Notes under the pieces: model-generated
Seen by the model: the letters and a program-made list of their open reading frames with translations, nothing else
The model's database searches: none
Told to the model about the DNA's origin: nothing
Assembly: GCF_030413175.1 (NCBI RefSeq)
Contig: NZ_CP129212.1
Span: 1,364,001-1,428,000 of the forward strand
DNA length: 64,000 nt
Reading direction: 5' to 3'
Origin: Bradyrhizobium roseum
Lineage (GTDB): Bacteria > Pseudomonadota > Alphaproteobacteria > Rhizobiales > Xanthobacteraceae
Program-made: the position numbers and the translations under genes
Shown: positions 1 to 9,132 of the stretch, in pieces
How positions within the stretch are numbered: the first letter of the stretch is position 1
Layout of the letters: every line of letters starts with the position of its first letter

Positions 1-1
1 G

Positions 2-898
2 TGGCTGCATCGCAAGCTGACCGCTCTTGGCCTGCCCATGGTGCTATTAGAGACCCGGCATGCAGCGGCCGCGCTGGATGCTCAGCGCAACAAAACCGAC
101 AAGAATGATGCGCGGGGACTAGCACATCTGGTGCGGTCAGGCTGGTATCGCCCGGTCCATGTCAAAAGCGAGGAAAGCCACAAGCTCCGCCTGTTGCTCG
201 GGCATCGGCGCACCTTGAAGCGCAAGCTGCTCGACATCGAGAACGAGGTTCGCCAGTCGTTGAAGGTCTTTGGTTTAATGGTTGGGCCGCGTGCGCAGCG
301 GACCTCATTCGAGGCGCGGGTCCGCGAGTTGGTTGCTCCTGATCCGCTGGTTGCGGCGGTGACCGAGTGCATGCTGCGGGCTTGGGCGGCGCTATGGGCC
401 GAGTACAAGCGGTTACACCAGGTGCTGGTCCAGATTGTCGGCAGGGACGAACTTTGCCGGCGCTTTTGCCGGATCCCGGGCGTTGGTCCGGTCACGGCCC
501 TCTCGGTGAAAGCCGCGATCGATGATCCGCGCCGGTTCGTCAAATCGAAGACGGTTGGGGCGCATTTTGGTCTGACGTCGCGACGCATTCAGACCGGCGA
601 TTCGATCGATATCGAGGGCCGCATCTCCAAGTGCGGCGATGGAGAGGTCCGCACCGTACTTTATGAGGCGGCGAGCGCCATGCTGGTGCGCTCGAAGCAA
701 TGGTGCGCCGTCAAGGCATGGGGTATGCGGATCGCGGCCAGGCGCGGCCACAAACGGGCCGTTGTCGCAGTGGCGCGGAAGCTCGCCGTGATCATGCACC
801 GGATGTGGCTGGACGGCAGCGAATTCCGGTTTTCTTCAGCAGCCGGGGATAGTGGCAACGGAGCAAGCGGGACGACGGCGCTCGCCGCCGCTTGTTGA
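2..898 (+). CDS. IS110-family transposase, 5' end outside window
   Basis: This is the C-terminal ~299 residues of an IS110-type DEDD transposase; the reading frame is already open at the window edge. It has the conserved NKTDKNDARGLAHL stretch of the N-terminal catalytic domain and the C-terminal Transposase_20 part (IPGVGPVTALS, then RTVGAHFGLTSRR-like text), so the fold is complete apart from the first ~60 residues. It is clearly related to the second IS110 gene at 1439-2503 but differs throughout, so the two are different members of one family. Activity cannot be judged without the start. Confidence 0.93.
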   Translation, partial: WLHRKLTALGLPMVLLETRHAAAALDAQRNKTDKNDARGLAHLVRSGWYRPVHVKSEESHKLRLLLGHRRTLKRKLLDIENEVRQSLKVFGLMVGPRAQRTSFEARVRELVAPDPLVAAVTECMLRAWAALWAEYKRLHQVLVQIVGRDELCRRFCRIPGVGPVTALSVKAAIDDPRRFVKSKTVGAHFGLTSRRIQTGDSIDIEGRISKCGDGEVRTVLYEAASAMLVRSKQWCAVKAWGMRIAARRGHKRAVVAVARKLAVIMHRMWLDGSEFRFSSAAGDSGNGASGTTALAAAC

Positions 899-1438
899 GG
901 CTCTGGCGAGCGCCGTCTCGCTGACGGGTTGACGGCAGAAAATGGTTTTGGGTTCCGCCGCATGGCGGACAGACGTCTGGTGGATCGAAGCGGATGCGGA
1001 GAGCACGATATCTTGCCGGCGCCGACACCTCCCTGGAGGTTGAGAGCGCGCGGGAATGCCGGTGTTGCCCCGTGATCCCGACATCGACATGTGCGCCCGC
1101 GCGGCACGCGGGGCTGAGCACGAACTACTGCATGGACCACCAGGTGTCGTCTTCTAGCGCAATCAGAATCCCAACTAAGCCTGGAGTTGGTGTAGAATGC
1201 TCTACATCTGCTTCAACGCGCGCCCCGTCATTGCAGATCACCTGGCGTCATTCGATGTGCCTGATTGATACAGCCGAGGGAGAGTTTTATGGCAAAGAAG
1301 CAAGTGGATAAGCGCCCGATTACTACGGCTCTTCAAATCGGGCTTCGAGATATCGGTGCACGGGGATAGGAAGGTGGTGGCCGAATCCGGAGCCTGGTGC
1401 AACGACTTGGAAGGTCGTTGCCAAAAGGGAGAGCTCCG
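899..1438 (+). other. IS110 non-coding ends with RNA-like hairpins
   Basis: There is no convincing gene between the two IS110 transposases. The last 130 bases before the second transposase contain two clean inverted repeats. One is an 8-bp perfect stem, 1314-1321 with 1336-1343 (14-nt loop). The other is an 8-bp perfect stem, 1399-1406 with 1414-1421 (7-nt loop), just before the ribosome-binding site. IS110 elements are known to transcribe a structured bridge RNA from non-coding DNA beside the transposase, and the position fits such an RNA. That identity is inferred; a full fold was not computed. Confidence 0.45.
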
Positions 1439-2503
1439 ATGAAACTGTACGTTGGATTGGACGTCGGCCTTGAAGAAACCAGCGTTTGCATCGTCGATGG
1501 CGAAGGTCTCACAGTCCGCGAAGTCAAGGTCAGCACGGAGCCAGCGGCGATCCGCTCCGCTGTTGAGGGCTACGCGGATCGCCTCGATAGAGTAGGGGTC
1601 GAGGCGTCATCGCTGGGCATCTGGCTGTATCGTGAGTTGCAGCCGACCGGGATGCCGATCGTTGTCGTGGAGGCACGCCACATGCGCGTCTCGCTGTCGA
1701 CGATGCGCAACAAGACCGACCGCAACGATGCGCGCGGCATCGCGCAGATGATGCGGTTGGGCTGGTACCGCGCCGTGCATGTCAAGAATATCGACATGCA
1801 AAGAATGCGCACGCTGTTGACCAACCGGAAGCTGCTCAAGCGCAAATTGGTTGACCTCGAGAACCATGTTCGAGGCGCTCTGCGGGCCTATGGTTTGCTC
1901 GTCGGCGCCGTCGCACGAGGGGCCTTTGAGGACCGCATCCGTCAGCTGATCGAGCACAGCGATCCGATTTTTGTGATGTCCATCCAGGTCATGCTCGACG
2001 TGCGCCGCGCCATCCTCGAGGGTTATGATCGGCTGCATCGCGTGCTGCTGCAGGTAGTCCAGCATGATCCTGTTTGCCGGCGTCTGATGACGGTTCCTGC
2101 TGTCGGTCCAGTGGTGGCCTTGTCATTCAAGGTTGGCGTCGATGACCCCCATCGCTTTGCCCGATCACGTACGGTGGGCGCCCATTTTGGCCTGACGCCG
2201 AGGCGCCACCAGTCCGGTACATCGATAGACTTCGAAGGTCATATCAGTAAACAGGGTGACATCTCCGTGCGGGAGGCGCTCTGTGAGGCAGCTGCGAGTC
2301 TGCTGCTCCGGGTCAGAAAATGGTCCGCCTTGCGGGCTTGGGGCCTGCGAATTGCCAAACGGTCGAGCATGCTGTGCGCGATTGCCGCGGTGGCGCGGAA
2401 GCTCGCCGGCATTCTCCACCGGATGTGGGTCAGCGAGACCGACTTCCACGTCGGGTTTGGTGCTAAGGTCACGCAACGGCTGCGCCTGAAGCCGGCGCAG
2501 TAG
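1439..2503 (+). CDS. IS110-family transposase, full length
   Basis: This 354-residue protein has the IS110 architecture. The N-terminal RuvC-like DEDD domain has LDVGLEETSV (first D), the E in VGVEASSLG, and the paired D residues in NKTDRNDARG. The C-terminal Transposase_20 domain has VPAVGPVVALS and VGAHFGLTPRR, and carries the serine recombination residue region. The ATG at 1439 is chosen over an upstream in-frame GTG-type start because it follows the purine-rich GGGAGAG and starts the canonical MKLYVGLDVG. The frame is intact, so the element may be functional. No terminal inverted repeats are expected for this family and none were seen. Confidence 0.93.
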   Translation: MKLYVGLDVGLEETSVCIVDGEGLTVREVKVSTEPAAIRSAVEGYADRLDRVGVEASSLGIWLYRELQPTGMPIVVVEARHMRVSLSTMRNKTDRNDARGIAQMMRLGWYRAVHVKNIDMQRMRTLLTNRKLLKRKLVDLENHVRGALRAYGLLVGAVARGAFEDRIRQLIEHSDPIFVMSIQVMLDVRRAILEGYDRLHRVLLQVVQHDPVCRRLMTVPAVGPVVALSFKVGVDDPHRFARSRTVGAHFGLTPRRHQSGTSIDFEGHISKQGDISVREALCEAAASLLLRVRKWSALRAWGLRIAKRSSMLCAIAAVARKLAGILHRMWVSETDFHVGFGAKVTQRLRLKPAQ

Positions 2504-2787
2504 CGACTGAGAATACGAGCAGGGAAGGGCTGGGTTTATCCTAGCAGCTGAGGAGGGAAGGGAATTAGAGATCCGCGCGCGCGGTGAGCGTCCCCTGGCG
2601 GGGCCGCGAAACGGGGAATGTCCGCTATCTCTTGCCTGCTGCCGCCCCTCGGGGATGAGAGCGCTAAAGTGCTTGGACAGCCCTGTTTACCAACCTGATG
2701 AAGAGCATGGTATCCCTCCGCCAGAGGCCGTCTTGTTTGAGGGACGCGAGGGCTGCAGGTCCTAGGAGTAATCCTAGGAGAAGCACT

Positions 2788-3189
2788 ATGACGATTTCGC
2801 GGGCGGAGGTGATCACATCGGTCGCGCGGCGGCGCCGGTGGTCGCTGGATGAGAAGGAACGGCTGGTTGCAGCATCGCTCGAGCCCGGAGCCAGTGTTTC
2901 CGAGGTGGCCCGCGTGGCAGGCCTACATGTGAGCCAGCTGTTCAGGTGGCGCAAAGCGCTTTGCAAGCATGGTGAAGCGAGTACAGCGCCGTTCGTGCCG
3001 GTCGAGATTGGGCCGTCTGCACCGCCGCGGGAGGTGGCCAAAGCGCCATTGACGACGACGGCGGCTCGTCCACGGAAGAGCCAGGGCATCATCGAGATTG
3101 ATCTTGGTAGCGGGCACTGCATCCGGGTCGATGGCGACGTCGATGGAGACGCGCTACGTCGCGTTCTCGATGCTTTGGTACGCCGATGA
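2788..3189 (+). CDS. tnpA: IS66 accessory protein TnpA
   Basis: This 133-residue small basic protein is the first ORF of the IS66 element. Residues ~10-60 form the helix-turn-helix seen in IS66/IS3 OrfA proteins ([18 protein letters not shown], then a [14 protein letters not shown] recognition helix). The ATG at 2788 is preferred to an upstream in-frame start at 2698 because it follows AGGAGAAGC and starts at the family N-terminus. Its stop overlaps the start of the next gene in an ATGA, indicating translational coupling. In this family TnpA is needed with TnpB for efficient transposition, probably by helping DNA binding. Confidence 0.9.
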   Translation: MTISRAEVITSVARRRRWSLDEKERLVAASLEPGASVSEVARVAGLHVSQLFRWRKALCKHGEASTAPFVPVEIGPSAPPREVAKAPLTTTAARPRKSQGIIEIDLGSGHCIRVDGDVDGDALRRVLDALVRR

Positions 3190-3533
3190 TCCCGGTTCCG
3201 ACGGGCGCGCGAGTGTGGCTGGCGACAGGCTACACGGACATGCGCCGAGGCTTTCCATCGCTGGCACTCCAGGTGCAGGAGGTTCTTCGCAAGGACCCGC
3301 TCAGCGGTCATCTGTTCGTGTTCCGCGGTCGCCGAAGCGATCTTGTGAAGGTGATCTGGCACGATGGCCAGGGAGCCTGCTTGTTCACAAAAAGACTGGA
3401 GAGAGGAAAGTTCATCTGGCCATCGGTTGCCGGTGAATCGGTAACGATCTCGCCGGCGCAGTTGAGCTATCTGCTGTCCGGGATCGATTGGCGTAACCCT
3501 CAAGAAACCCATCGGCCGACGCGGGCCGGATAG
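3186..3533 (+). CDS. tnpB: IS66 Orf2 protein TnpB
   Basis: This 115-residue protein is typical in length and sequence of the IS66 Orf2 family ([20 protein letters not shown] near the N-terminus, then [19 protein letters not shown] and GKFIWP). The family is universal in complete IS66 elements, but its biochemical role is unsettled. The gene starts inside the stop codon of tnpA and ends 47 bases before tnpC. The frame is intact. Confidence 0.95.
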   Translation: MIPVPTGARVWLATGYTDMRRGFPSLALQVQEVLRKDPLSGHLFVFRGRRSDLVKVIWHDGQGACLFTKRLERGKFIWPSVAGESVTISPAQLSYLLSGIDWRNPQETHRPTRAG

Positions 3534-3580
3534 CCGCTTTTACGGTTTGAATCTGCTGCTTGATCTGATTCAATGGCTTC

Positions 3581-5233
3581 ATGATATCGAAGCCGGACGA
3601 TCTTCCATCGGACCTTGCGAGTGCCCTGGCGGCGCTGCAGGCCGAGCGTGAGGCGCGGCTGCGAGCCGAGGCGGTGGCTGCCAGTGCGCAGGCGGAGCTG
3701 TCGGACAACGAGGCGCTGATCGCGCATCTCGAGCTGCGGATCGAGAAGCTCAAACGCGAACTGTACGGGCCGCGCTCCGAGCGCACGGCGCGGCTGATCG
3801 AGCAGTTGGAATTGGAGCTCGAAGAGCTGATCACCACGGCGAGTGAGGATGAACTCGCCGCGCGTGCCGCGGCTGCAAAGGTACAGAACGTTCGGGCCTT
3901 CACGCGCAAGCGGCCGGTGCGCAAGCCGTGGCCGGACGACATCGAACGCGAGCGGGTCGTCATTAAGGCGCCAACGACCTGCGCCTGCTGCGGTGGGGCG
4001 CGCTTGGCGAAGCTGGGCGAGGATGTGACCGAGACGTTGGAGGAGATTCCGCGTCGGTTCAAGCTGATCGAGACGGTTCGAGAAAAGTTCACCTGCCGCG
4101 ATTGCGAAAAGATCAGCCAGTCGCCCGCACCGTTCCATGCCACGCCGCGCGGCTTCATTGGTCCGCAATTGCTGGCGACGATCCTGTTCGACAAGTTCGG
4201 CATGCATATCCCGCTCAATCGCCAGAGCGTGCGCTTCAAGGCCGAGAGGATCGACTTGCCGCTATCGACGCTGGCCGACCAGGTTGGCCACGGAACCTTC
4301 GCCGTCATGCCGCTGTTCCAACTGATCGAGCGGCATGTGCTCGCGGCGGAGCGCCTGCATGGCGACGACACCACCATCCGTATCCTGGCCAAGAGCAAGT
4401 GCACGACCGGACGAATCTGGACCTATGTGCGGGATGACCGGCCCTACGGTGGGCCTGCGCCGCCAGCGGCGGTCTATTACGCCTCGAGCGACCGACGAGG
4501 TGAGCATCCGCAGAAGCATCTGGCCGCCTTCACCGGCATCCTGCAAGCCGACTGCTACAATGGCTTCGAGCCGCTGTTCGACCCGCAGAAGAAAGCGATG
4601 CCAATCACGCCGGCATTTTGCTTCGCCCATGCGCGGCGGGGCTTCTTCGAACTGGCCGATATCGAGAAAACCGCCCGGGACGGACAAAAAGGCAAACCGG
4701 TCTCCCCGATCGCGCTGGAGGCGGTCAGGCGTCTGGACGCCCTGTTCGAGATCGAGCGCGCCATCAATGGCCGCAGTGCCGACGAACGGCGTGCCGTTCG
4801 CCAAGAGCAGAGCAAGCCGCTGCTCGACGACATGCACGCCTGGCTGCTCCGCGAGCGAGAAACCCTATCGCGCTCCGCCGAGGTCCTGAAGCCCATGAAC
4901 TACATGCTCAGGCGCTGGGACGACTTCGCCCGCTTCCTCGACGATGGCAGGATCTGCCTCAGCAACAACGCCGCCGAAAGAGCGTTGCGCGGCATCGCCT
5001 TGGGAAGGCGCAACTGGACCTTCGCCGGCAGTCTGCGTGGCGCTGACCGCGCCGCCATCATGCTGACGATGATCACGACCTGTCGCCTGAACGACGTCGA
5101 TCCCAAAGCCTGGCTCGCCGACGTCCTCGCCCGCATCGCCGATCTTCCCGTATCCCGTCTGCACGAGCTGCTGCCATGGGAATGGAAGCTCCTGCGCCAA
5201 GCCGACAACCCCACCGATCAGCGAGCCGCCTGA
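3581..5233 (+). CDS. tnpC: IS66 transposase TnpC
   Basis: This 550-residue DDE transposase has the IS66 domain order. An N-terminal coiled leucine-zipper-like region (~15-75) is followed by a zinc-finger-like segment with CACCGG and CRDC cysteine pairs (~130-170). The DDE catalytic core follows, with D in HGDDTTIRIL and D in QADCYNGFEPL. The final E lies in NNAAERALRGIALGR, followed by the IS66 C-terminal domain ending in LLPWEWK. The frame is uninterrupted, so with intact tnpA and tnpB the element could be active. Confidence 0.95.
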   Translation: MISKPDDLPSDLASALAALQAEREARLRAEAVAASAQAELSDNEALIAHLELRIEKLKRELYGPRSERTARLIEQLELELEELITTASEDELAARAAAAKVQNVRAFTRKRPVRKPWPDDIERERVVIKAPTTCACCGGARLAKLGEDVTETLEEIPRRFKLIETVREKFTCRDCEKISQSPAPFHATPRGFIGPQLLATILFDKFGMHIPLNRQSVRFKAERIDLPLSTLADQVGHGTFAVMPLFQLIERHVLAAERLHGDDTTIRILAKSKCTTGRIWTYVRDDRPYGGPAPPAAVYYASSDRRGEHPQKHLAAFTGILQADCYNGFEPLFDPQKKAMPITPAFCFAHARRGFFELADIEKTARDGQKGKPVSPIALEAVRRLDALFEIERAINGRSADERRAVRQEQSKPLLDDMHAWLLRERETLSRSAEVLKPMNYMLRRWDDFARFLDDGRICLSNNAAERALRGIALGRRNWTFAGSLRGADRAAIMLTMITTCRLNDVDPKAWLADVLARIADLPVSRLHELLPWEWKLLRQADNPTDQRAA

Positions 5234-5310
5234 CCTTCACGCATCGCCATCATAGAACTCGCCGTGCCCGCGCGCATGCGTCAATCAGGCGGTCTTCATC
5301 GTATGCGTAC

Positions 5311-5622
5311 AGAGCATGCGACGGCCCTGGTGCTGAACGCGAAGGAACGCATGGACCCCGCCTGGTGAATGCCCGTCGCAAGCGCGGCTGTGGCGAGACT
5401 TGTGCGTGTAGATGGAGGGAAGCAGCGATGCTTGTTCTGCGAGGAGTCGAGAAAATCTGCAGGAGGGAGTTGACTTTGTCCGCCCGATTAGGAAGGCAAG
5501 ATAAAAGCAATGGCGCCTGAGTGCGGCTAAGTCACTGTCTGCACATCCAAGAGTTGGAGCTAGCGGCACGTGCGGTGTCGTTACAATGTCGCTAAGCACT
5601 CTAACCCGCTCGGCCCAAGAGC
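5311..5622. other. Gap right of the IS66 element
   Basis: About 310 bases lie between the proposed IS66 right end and the stop of the next minus-strand gene. No gene with a credible ribosome-binding site or codon pattern was seen on either strand, and no strong hairpin. It is probably intergenic DNA or a remnant of an older gene interrupted by the insertions. Confidence 0.4.
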
Positions 5623-6081
5623 TTACGTTGGACCTTGGGCATGTTTGCCGGACAGATGCATCATGGCTTCCCTTACAAGAGCCACTGAACGACAGAGCCG
5701 TTGCAAAAGAGAATTCAAATCGGCAGAAGTGATTTCCTCAAGGTGTAGGCTGTCGACCGAAACGGTCTGAGCGATGACTCGGTCAATCGGTTCGGTGACC
5801 GATGGCAGGCCATCTCTGAGGCTAAATTGAATGTGTCCGTCCGACGCTATGGCCACCGCTAGCTCCGCATCTCTAAAAATTGCGCTTTCGACGATTGAGG
5901 CAGGAAGTTCCAGCGCGCAAACGACATTTCCCGTTTCACTGCAGCGATAGCCTGCCCGGTAGGTAACCGGGCCAAGCGGTCCGCTGCTTCCAATTGTGAA
6001 GAAAGCTTCAATCCTATTGGTCATCTCGTCTATGGCTTTCGTCGAACGGGCGAGAAACTGAGATGGCCTGCCATCGGTCAT
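5623..6081 (-). CDS. Hypothetical protein beside an XRE regulator
   Basis: This 152-residue soluble protein has no signal peptide, membrane segment or recognised motif. The ATG at 6081 begins MTDGRPSQFLARSTKAI. Composition is mixed alpha/beta, with a run of alternating hydrophobics around residues 60-110 that suggests a beta-rich core. It is divergently transcribed from the XRE-type gene that starts 65 bases away, so the pair probably shares a control region. Function is unknown; a partner or target of the regulator is possible but not shown. Confidence 0.6.
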   Translation of the reverse strand: MTDGRPSQFLARSTKAIDEMTNRIEAFFTIGSSGPLGPVTYRAGYRCSETGNVVCALELPASIVESAIFRDAELAVAIASDGHIQFSLRDGLPSVTEPIDRVIAQTVSVDSLHLEEITSADLNSLLQRLCRSVALVREAMMHLSGKHAQGPT

Positions 6082-6104
6082 CCGCGGTCAGCTTTACATA
6101 CTAT

Positions 6105-6116
6105 AGTTGATAAACT
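6105..6116. promoter_or_regulatory. Palindrome between divergent genes
   Basis: AGTTGATAAACT is a perfect inverted repeat (4-4-4) in the AT-rich 65-base divergent intergenic region. It lies between the hypothetical gene at 5623-6081 and the XRE regulator. Small XRE repressors commonly bind such sites to control their own promoter; that role here is inference. Confidence 0.35.
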
Positions 6117-6146
6117 TAAAGTGTGTAATCGATTTTGTTTCCGCGC

Positions 6147-6380
6147 ATGGATATGCGCAGGCTGGTCGGCCAAAACGTCAAGAGGATCAGACTTGAGAAG
6201 AAGCTAACTCAGGAGCAGTTCAGCAACATATCTGGGTTCAGCCAACAATATCTAAGTGGGCTAGAGTCTGGGCGCCGCAATCCGACTGTCGTCACTTTGT
6301 ACGAAATTGCAAAGGCCTTAGGAGTCAGTCATTTGGAGCTGCTGGAACCGCTGTCGTCTCGACAGAAGCGCAGCAGCTGA
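6147..6380 (+). CDS. XRE-family small transcriptional regulator
   Basis: This 77-residue protein is almost entirely one Cro/C1-type HTH domain: VGQNVKRIRLEKKLTQEQF (helices 1-2), SGFSQQYLSGLESGRRNPT (recognition helix and conserved E-x-G-x-R-x-P), then LYEIAKALGVS. The ATG at 6147 is chosen; a TTG at 6135 and an ATG at 6153 are in frame, and no clear Shine-Dalgarno site decides among them. It is likely an autoregulated repressor acting on the divergent promoter region. No antitoxin-specific domain is visible. Confidence 0.85.
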   Translation: MDMRRLVGQNVKRIRLEKKLTQEQFSNISGFSQQYLSGLESGRRNPTVVTLYEIAKALGVSHLELLEPLSSRQKRSS

Positions 6381-6735
6381 GGTCGCTTTCGCCGGCTTCC
6401 CCGGCGATTGATTCCTAAGTGTTCATCTGAGGCGAGCAAAGCCACTCTCGGGTTCTTCTTATAGTATTGCATGGCTCGCCTAACTTTGTTCGTACGACAA
6501 AGCTTACCGATCGGCTTTCAGTTGAATGGCGGGTACTTGTCTGCGGCAATATTGCGTTTTCGGCGGATTACTTTATCAAGCCAAGCACACGGATCGAGCG
6601 AAGCGAGAACTAAAGGGTTTCTCGCGCCGCGCCTTCCATGCAAGTTGTGTAGACGGTCCTGTATGTATCGCCGTTAAAGTTGTCGCGAATCTCCAAAGCC
6701 CCGCGCGTTTATCAATGGGTCGTCGAAAAAGGTCA
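6381..6735. other. Gap between the XRE gene and the RloC-like gene
   Basis: These ~355 bases sit between two converging genes. Only short open frames without ribosome-binding sites are present, and none resembles a known protein. No strong terminator stem was noticed. Confidence 0.4.
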
Positions 6736-9042
6736 CTAACCGGTTTTACGGCAGAGGCGGCGAAGTCCCTCGAGATGGTTGGGATCGACGATCTCCATAA
6801 GCGCCACCAAGGCAGCTGCGGCAGCCTTGCTCTCTTCGAGAGTCATGGCCGAGAAGCCGATCAGGTCGTCAATATTATCCGAATGGGATTCGAGTTGCGC
6901 AAGGCGCTCTAGCGCGGCAACCCGGTCCGCATCGAGGGCGCTATGTTCTCGGCGCAACTGCTCCATTTTAGACGCAAATCCCGCACTGCCTGGGCATCGA
7001 AACGCCAAGAAGACGTCTAGCACGCGCCGGAGAACGTTCGGCATCATATAGGCATATTCGTAATCACGGTCGTCGCTGGCGTCGAACGACAGGACATGAT
7101 CGACGAGGTAGTGATACTCCGAGTCGTACTCGCGCAACAGCCGCGACATCTCAACGAGCGTCGACGAGCGGATCCCGCCCTTGGGCACTTTCACGTCGAG
7201 AAACAGCAGGGACGCGGTTGGCTGGGTCGCTGGATTGCGCGGCCTGTGAAACTTGCTCCACGCCTTCTTAAACTCGTTCATGCAATTCTGATTGTGCGTC
7301 AGCACGAAGACCTGTGCCGCGTCACCAAGCCGGCTCAGCAAGAGCGAACAGGCGTAATTCAGCGCCTTGCTGTCGAGGCTTGAGATCGGATCGTCGACAA
7401 CGACAATGCGATCTTTGATCGTGCGGCCTTCGGCTTCAAGGGTGGAAAGGAAATAGCAAAGCGCGATCGCCGTCTTCTCGCCTTCGCTGGGGCTGCCTGC
7501 AATCGGCTTGCCACGGCGATGTATCTCGTAGCCGTTTTCGACGCTGACGATCGACAGCTCATTATGTCCCAGGTATGCCTCTATCAGCCGATTGATTTTG
7601 GCTGCAGCTTGCCCGTGCTCCTTCATGCGCGTGCGTAGGTCGGTCGCCGTTGCATTTAGGCCGGTGAGCTCACTAGTAGCGTCATCAACGGCCTTATTCG
7701 CAATGTCGATGGCGTCACCTGCCGCTTTGTACCCACCTTGCTTTTCAGCAAGGTAGTGGCGTCTCAGCGCAATGCGAGCTGCTTCCTGGCGATCGGCGAA
7801 TTTATCACATGATTCGTTATGCCGTTGAGCAGTGATGTCGATCACTTGTGCCCAGGATTGAACCAAAGCCAGGGACTCGGCCACGGCGTCGATCCAACCC
7901 AATGCGGATGCCGGCAGCCTGGTGGTTGGTCGTGCGAGCTTGGCGTCGATAGCCGCAAGCGCCGGTTCGAAAACGTTGACAACCGCGTCTCTCACCGTTT
8001 CGTTCACCCGGGCCGAGGCTTCGTTGTAACGCTCTCGCCAATCCGCCGTGACGTCTTTCGAGGCGGCCAACGACAGGGGGAGTTTGAGATACTGATCTTT
8101 CTGCAGCGCGAGGGTGCTTCGGGCCTCACTTAATTGATCAATCAGCGTGTCGAACCCTTCGTCCAAGGACTGCGCCAGCATCTCCTTTCGGGCGTCGGAA
8201 AGAGAGCCGCCACAGAGAAGGCAGTCCGCGAGTCCGTGATCGGCGTGATATTTGCTGCCCTCCTTCACCCACAACAGCATCTCCGGATGCTTCTGCAGTT
8301 CGGCAATCACCGTAAGAGCTGGCGTCTGTTGAAGAAGGCCGACGATGGTGTCGAGCGTCTGCTTAGCCTCTTTGCTGTCGAACGCCGGCTTGCTTAACTG
8401 CGCCATGGCCTCTTCAAGACGGCACAGCTCCTTGTGCGCAGATAACGCTTTTTCATCAAGGGTCGCGCCGGTCCCCAGATCGAGGGTCGCAAAGTCGGCC
8501 GTCAATTGCGGCGCTTCGTACTTTCGATTAGCCAGTCGGATATCGCGCGAGATGAGGCGGGCCTGCTCACGTTTGAAGGTCGTCAGAGCCTGTTCCTCAG
8601 AGCGCATCATGCGCTCGGCGGCAACTTTTCGCTCTGCGGCGGCAGGAATCGCCGCTTCGGTTTTCTTGAGCTCGGCCGCGACTTCGGCCTGCTCTTTGCC
8701 GATGTAGAAGACGGGCCTTGCTTTACCTGACGACCACTGCAGATTCTCGTTAATGAAATTGTCGTTGAAGACGGCAACTTGGCGGCTCAAGGCATTGCCG
8801 GCACCGATACGCACCGTTGCACCGTCGCTGGTCAAGACCTCGAATTCCCAGCCGGTCGGGAGGCGGCCTGTTTCCTGATCGCCTTGCATAGCCGCAAAGC
8901 AACGCGACAACGTGCTCTTCCCTGAGCCGTTGAACCCGTAGATCAGGTTGTACCGCTTAAAGCCGATACTTGGCTGTTTAGCCGACAGCTCGGCCAGAAT
9001 GGCCGCTTTCCGCAGTTTGCAGATATGTTCGATCAACATCAT
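6736..9042 (-). CDS. RloC-like AAA_13 ATPase, candidate anticodon nuclease
   Basis: This 768-residue ABC/SMC-type ATPase is of the AAA_13 group. Walker A is GFNGSGKST (residues 36-44). Long helical segments flank a CLLC zinc-hook motif (274-277). The signature is SPSEGEKTAIALC, followed by Walker B VVVDDPISSLDS and the H-loop VLTHNQNC. After the ATPase head, the C-terminal part has R672-x3-D676 and a later H720, reminiscent of the R-x3-E...H triad of PrrC/RloC anticodon nucleases. RloC differs from PrrC in having exactly this coiled coil with a CxxC hook, and the length fits. The start is taken at the ATG pair 9042/9039; an upstream frame to 9120 lacks homology-like sequence. No restriction-modification genes flank it. 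The ATPase call is firm; the nuclease call is inference. Confidence 0.8.
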   Translation of the reverse strand: MMLIEHICKLRKAAILAELSAKQPSIGFKRYNLIYGFNGSGKSTLSRCFAAMQGDQETGRLPTGWEFEVLTSDGATVRIGAGNALSRQVAVFNDNFINENLQWSSGKARPVFYIGKEQAEVAAELKKTEAAIPAAAERKVAAERMMRSEEQALTTFKREQARLISRDIRLANRKYEAPQLTADFATLDLGTGATLDEKALSAHKELCRLEEAMAQLSKPAFDSKEAKQTLDTIVGLLQQTPALTVIAELQKHPEMLLWVKEGSKYHADHGLADCLLCGGSLSDARKEMLAQSLDEGFDTLIDQLSEARSTLALQKDQYLKLPLSLAASKDVTADWRERYNEASARVNETVRDAVVNVFEPALAAIDAKLARPTTRLPASALGWIDAVAESLALVQSWAQVIDITAQRHNESCDKFADRQEAARIALRRHYLAEKQGGYKAAGDAIDIANKAVDDATSELTGLNATATDLRTRMKEHGQAAAKINRLIEAYLGHNELSIVSVENGYEIHRRGKPIAGSPSEGEKTAIALCYFLSTLEAEGRTIKDRIVVVDDPISSLDSKALNYACSLLLSRLGDAAQVFVLTHNQNCMNEFKKAWSKFHRPRNPATQPTASLLFLDVKVPKGGIRSSTLVEMSRLLREYDSEYHYLVDHVLSFDASDDRDYEYAYMMPNVLRRVLDVFLAFRCPGSAGFASKMEQLRREHSALDADRVAALERLAQLESHSDNIDDLIGFSAMTLEESKAAAAALVALMEIVDPNHLEGLRRLCRKTG

Positions 9043-9132
9043 GCACCTACGCGTGCAGACTATTCTTGATGGGAGCTGGTCACAAACGGGGATTGCAAAA
9101 ATGTTGTGAACAACCTTCAATAAAGGTTACAT

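Larger units (their letters stand above)
2685..5310 (+). mobile_element. IS66-family insertion sequence
   Basis: Three consecutive genes match the TnpA-TnpB-TnpC order of IS66 elements. The proposed limits rest on an imperfect inverted repeat: left end about 2685-2706 (containing GATGAAGAGC) and right end 5291-5310 (complement containing GATGAAGACC). Roughly two thirds of aligned positions agree. No convincing 8-bp target duplication was found at these edges, so the boundaries are tentative while the family call is firm. Confidence 0.6.

Noticed and set aside
994-1311. 105-codon plus-strand frame between the IS110 genes
   Set aside because: No ribosome-binding site or family resemblance; the region fits IS110 non-coding ends better.
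2677-5318. 8-bp target-site duplication around the IS66 element
   Set aside because: Flanks at the proposed ends do not match, so either the ends are slightly misplaced or the duplication has decayed.
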